Below, piece by piece: positions 11,469-13,218 of a stretch of 13,218 nt of DNA. The stretch covers positions 1 to 13,218 of the forward strand of contig JAATVT010000208.1 in assembly GCA_014523685.1 (NCBI GenBank), read 5' to 3'. Source of the stretch: Nitrososphaerales archaeon TH5893. GTDB lineage: Archaea > Thermoproteota > Nitrososphaeria > Nitrososphaerales > Nitrososphaeraceae. Numbering within the stretch: position 1 is the stretch's first letter; the number at the start of each line of letters is the position of its first letter. Below the pieces are notes generated by a model. It was not told where the DNA came from, made no database searches, and worked only from the letters and a program-made list of their open reading frames with translations. Position numbers and translations under genes: made by a program.

Positions 11469-12395
11469 TTGAAATATACAATTAAAAGTCAGATTAGTTC
11501 TGGTTCATTTGGAACTGTATATGAGATACTAAACGAGGAAGATAACAAGACTTATGCGTTAAAGGAACTAACAAATATGGATACAGTAAGTAAACAGCGT
11601 TTTGAACGAGAAGCTAAAATACTTTCGGAGTTAGACCATCCAAATATTATCAAGATATTTTATTGGAATGTTGTAGGAGATCCCCCTAAATTTGCACCAT
11701 ATTACATAATGGAATACCTAGATGGAAACTCTCTTAAGGAATATATGGCTGAAAAATTTGATAGTGACGATAAATATCATTTTGATCTAAGCTGGACTAT
11801 CAGCACAATAATCTTGCCTGTATGTAATGCGCTTGCTCAAGTGCATAGCTCCAATATTTACCATAGAGACCTAAAGCCAAGTAATATCATATTCACTGAC
11901 GATAAAAAATCAACAGTTAAAATTGTTGATTGGGGTCTTGTAAAAATTGAAGAACCTTTCGCAAGAGATTTAGAGAATTCTGCTGCACCTATTTCTTCTG
12001 CAGGTACTACTCCTACGACTACAACAACAGATATTGATAGGAGATCATTAGAACTAACTGCTGTATTGAGTGAAGGAAACATAGGTGGTACTCCTGATTA
12101 TTGTTCTCCAGAACAGTGGTTTGCAACAGTTAATAATAATGATAAACTGATTGATGGACGGGCTGACATTTTTTCTCTTGGGATCATATTCTATGAGTTG
12201 CTTACAAGGAGCCGTCCACCTCCATATGATCCAGCTAAACCTAATATGAGCAGAAAGGCAGTGGAACCTCCTTCAAAATATAATCCTTCGATATCATCAC
12301 AATTGGATCAATGTATTTTAAAGATGATTGACCTTAGCCCAGAAAACAGACAGCATTCGGTATGGGATCTGATGTCTGAGATTGAAACCATGTAA
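11469..12395 (+). CDS. Eukaryote-like (Hanks-type) Ser/Thr protein kinase
   Basis: The 308 residues are a complete kinase catalytic domain and nothing else. Glycine loop GSFGTV (12-17), ATP-binding Lys32 (YALKEL), helix-C Glu48 (FEREAKIL), catalytic loop HRDLKPSN (132-139), metal-binding DWG (154-156, in place of the usual DFG), GTPDYCSPEQW (207-217, SPE in place of APE) and DIFSLG (233-238). All catalytic residues are present, so it should be active. The activation loop is unusually long, about 50 residues between DWG and GTPDY, with a Thr-rich run (TTPTTTTT, 180-187) that could be autophosphorylated. No membrane helix or sensor domain, so cytoplasmic. The start is TTG at 11469, only 11 codons before the glycine loop and hence well placed; no Shine-Dalgarno is clear. 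AT-rich boxes lie at 11430-11437 and 11448-11457. Confidence 0.9.
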   Translation: MKYTIKSQISSGSFGTVYEILNEEDNKTYALKELTNMDTVSKQRFEREAKILSELDHPNIIKIFYWNVVGDPPKFAPYYIMEYLDGNSLKEYMAEKFDSDDKYHFDLSWTISTIILPVCNALAQVHSSNIYHRDLKPSNIIFTDDKKSTVKIVDWGLVKIEEPFARDLENSAAPISSAGTTPTTTTTDIDRRSLELTAVLSEGNIGGTPDYCSPEQWFATVNNNDKLIDGRADIFSLGIIFYELLTRSRPPPYDPAKPNMSRKAVEPPSKYNPSISSQLDQCILKMIDLSPENRQHSVWDLMSEIETM

Positions 12396-12789
12396 TTTGC
12401 GATTATTTATAACACAATAAATATACGTAATAAAAAAATGGTGAATCTATGTTTTCTAATTCTACTTTTAAGCACCACTCTACACCATTTATTTATTTTG
12501 GCTAGCGGCCTCTTGGTCATATTCACTTGGTTTCTGTTGTAACCATCGTTCATTGATTATTGCTACTAGTTGAGTTACTATTACTATTTATCTTGCGCAG
12601 AATATTCCCTGAGAAGGAAATCCATTGCCTCTTCCAAAACATATATGTTCTCCGAGTTTATCTAAACTATCAAAAGTCTTATACAATCTGAAGTTTTCAA
12701 GGGTTTAAAATAATATAAAATCAATGCGGAAATCGCATTAATAGACGTTAATATCCTAAGGTTGAAAATCACTACATAAATATCTATTT
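12396..12789. other. 394-base intergenic stretch
   Basis: After the kinase gene there is an 8-bp inverted repeat AAATGGTG/CACCATTT (12436-12443 and 12483-12490) with a 39-base loop, leading into an AT-rich stretch, possibly a weak terminator. A frameshifted ORF remnant on the minus strand (12584-12704) is listed separately. Nothing else was recognised. Confidence 0.4.
12584..12704 (-). pseudogene. Possible frameshifted small-protein remnant
   Basis: On the minus strand one frame from 12704 reads TLENFRLYKTFDSLDK. The next frame, entered within the bases GATAAACTCGGAG, reads SENIYVLEEAMDFLLREYSA, then QDK and a stop at 12586-12584. Joined by a single-base deletion they make a compact helical sequence that resembles the end of a small helical DNA-binding protein (for example the second half of a ribbon-helix-helix regulator), but that is only an impression. 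No start codon with a promoter was found. Chance is a real possibility at this length. Confidence 0.3.
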
Positions 12790-13077
12790 CTATATATCTT
12801 GCAAGGACTGTTCTTTGAGTTCCCCGTCTTCCATTGTTATCACATTCACCGCCCTGCATCTTTCGCATTGAACCCCCATATCCTTAGCATTTTGATAAAT
12901 GTCCCCGAGAATGATATCGTTTCCGCATTTCTTACAATGTATAAGGGACAATGGGATGAATGTCCCGATTCCACTATAAGATTTTTGTCCTTCCCTCAAT
13001 AAGTCTTCAGGTCCTTCGTTTTCCTCTCCAAGATTCGGATAAAACCTTCTCCTGCCAACAATCTCCGGGGACTTCAA
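12790..13077 (-). CDS. Small zinc-ribbon protein
   Basis: The protein has 95 residues. Two Cys pairs, CKKC (48-51) and CERC (71-74), separated by 19 residues that include a short beta-like segment, make a zinc ribbon. The N-terminal 40 residues are polar and include a basic RRRFYPNLG segment and an acidic stretch (EENEGPEDLL). The C-terminus is acidic. The frame is closed by a TAA two codons upstream, so the TTG at 13077 is the only early start; no Shine-Dalgarno precedes it. A TATA-like stretch (13117-13129 on the plus strand) could serve it and the divergent gene at 13151. Role unknown; such ribbons often mediate protein or nucleic acid contacts. Confidence 0.55.
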   Translation of the reverse strand: MKSPEIVGRRRFYPNLGEENEGPEDLLREGQKSYSGIGTFIPLSLIHCKKCGNDIILGDIYQNAKDMGVQCERCRAVNVITMEDGELKEQSLQDI

Positions 13078-13117
13078 TAATTACTAAGTTAGGCTCTAGA
13101 GATTTAGAGTACTACAA

Positions 13118-13129
13118 GTTATTTAAGCA
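13118..13129. promoter_or_regulatory. AT box shared by divergent genes
   Basis: AGTTATTTAAGC is centred about 27 bases before the ATG at 13151, fitting a leaderless plus-strand start, and about 46 bases before the minus-strand TTG at 13077. It may serve one or both. Confidence 0.4.
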
Positions 13130-13150
13130 ATGTAAACCGTGATTATTCAT

Positions 13151-13218
13151 ATGACAGACCCAGTAAAAAAAGTAAAAGATGCAAGTCAAGATGCTGAAGC
13201 AAAAATGAAGACTTCAGA
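13151..13218 (+). CDS. Start of a gene cut by the right edge
   Basis: The first 22 codons (MTDPVKKVKDASQDAEAKMK followed by TS) run off the window. They are rich in Lys, Ala, Asp and Glu and look like the start of a long soluble amphipathic helix. A TATA-like box about 27 bases before the ATG supports the start. The family cannot be told from this fragment. Confidence 0.5.
   Translation, partial: MTDPVKKVKDASQDAEAKMKTS

Noticed and set aside
12662..12868. Minus-strand 68-residue ORF
   Set aside because: It overlaps the zinc-ribbon gene in another frame and has no start signal or motif.

Overview
The window looks like a piece of an archaeal chromosome, most likely from an ammonia-oxidising Nitrososphaerota (Thaumarchaeota) of the Nitrososphaera/Nitrosocosmicus kind. 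This assignment is inference. It rests on AT-rich DNA, TATA-like boxes about 26-28 bases ahead of several start codons (apparently leaderless genes), MntR-sized DtxR repressors, a membrane-anchored PsbP-like protein, several small zinc-ribbon proteins and an FTR1 permease with a long extracellular domain. No rRNA, tRNA, CRISPR array or complete insertion sequence was seen.

Layout. Bases 1-658 (minus strand) hold most of a membrane-anchored PsbP-like protein cut by the window edge. Bases 660-1196 hold no gene I can support beyond a doubtful small membrane ORF. An unknown 225-residue protein (1197-1874, plus) meets, tail to tail, a decayed gene on the minus strand (about 1877-2209) that is broken by frameshifts.

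Bases 2246-8420 form an iron/metal homeostasis island. In order: an iron-box operator driving two small unknown proteins (2276-2452, 2470-2694); a DtxR-family regulator (2853-3326, minus); a divergent ferritin-like protein (3612-4097, plus); a convergent zinc-ribbon protein (4105-4338, minus); an FTR1 iron permease of 819 residues with a repeat-containing extracellular domain (4721-7180, plus); a second iron-box operator followed by a tiny ORF and a long RNA hairpin (7270-7400); and a second DtxR-family paralogue (7950-8420, plus). Two kinds of candidate operator recur. One is the palindrome ATATTAGG-N4-CCTAATAT, overlapping the TATA box of two promoters. The other is ATTCT-N8-AGAAT, just upstream of the TATA boxes of FTR1, the first dtxR and the hairpin RNA promoter. 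A weaker TTAGT-N4-ACTAA site lies upstream of the ferritin TATA box, which would suit activation. Together they suggest a local regulon in which two metal sensors balance uptake, storage and some unknown small products.

Bases 8421-9385 are mostly non-coding, with hairpins, a doubtful 65-residue ORF and a 31-residue AbrB/DUF2080-like remnant on the minus strand (9199-9294). Next come a secreted lipase/esterase (9386-10126, plus), an Acg-type FMN-binding nitroreductase-fold protein (10274-11401, minus) and a divergent eukaryote-like Ser/Thr protein kinase (11469-12395, plus). After a 394-base gap containing a frameshifted ORF remnant come a small zinc-ribbon protein (12790-13077, minus) and the start of a divergent gene running off the right edge (13151 onward).
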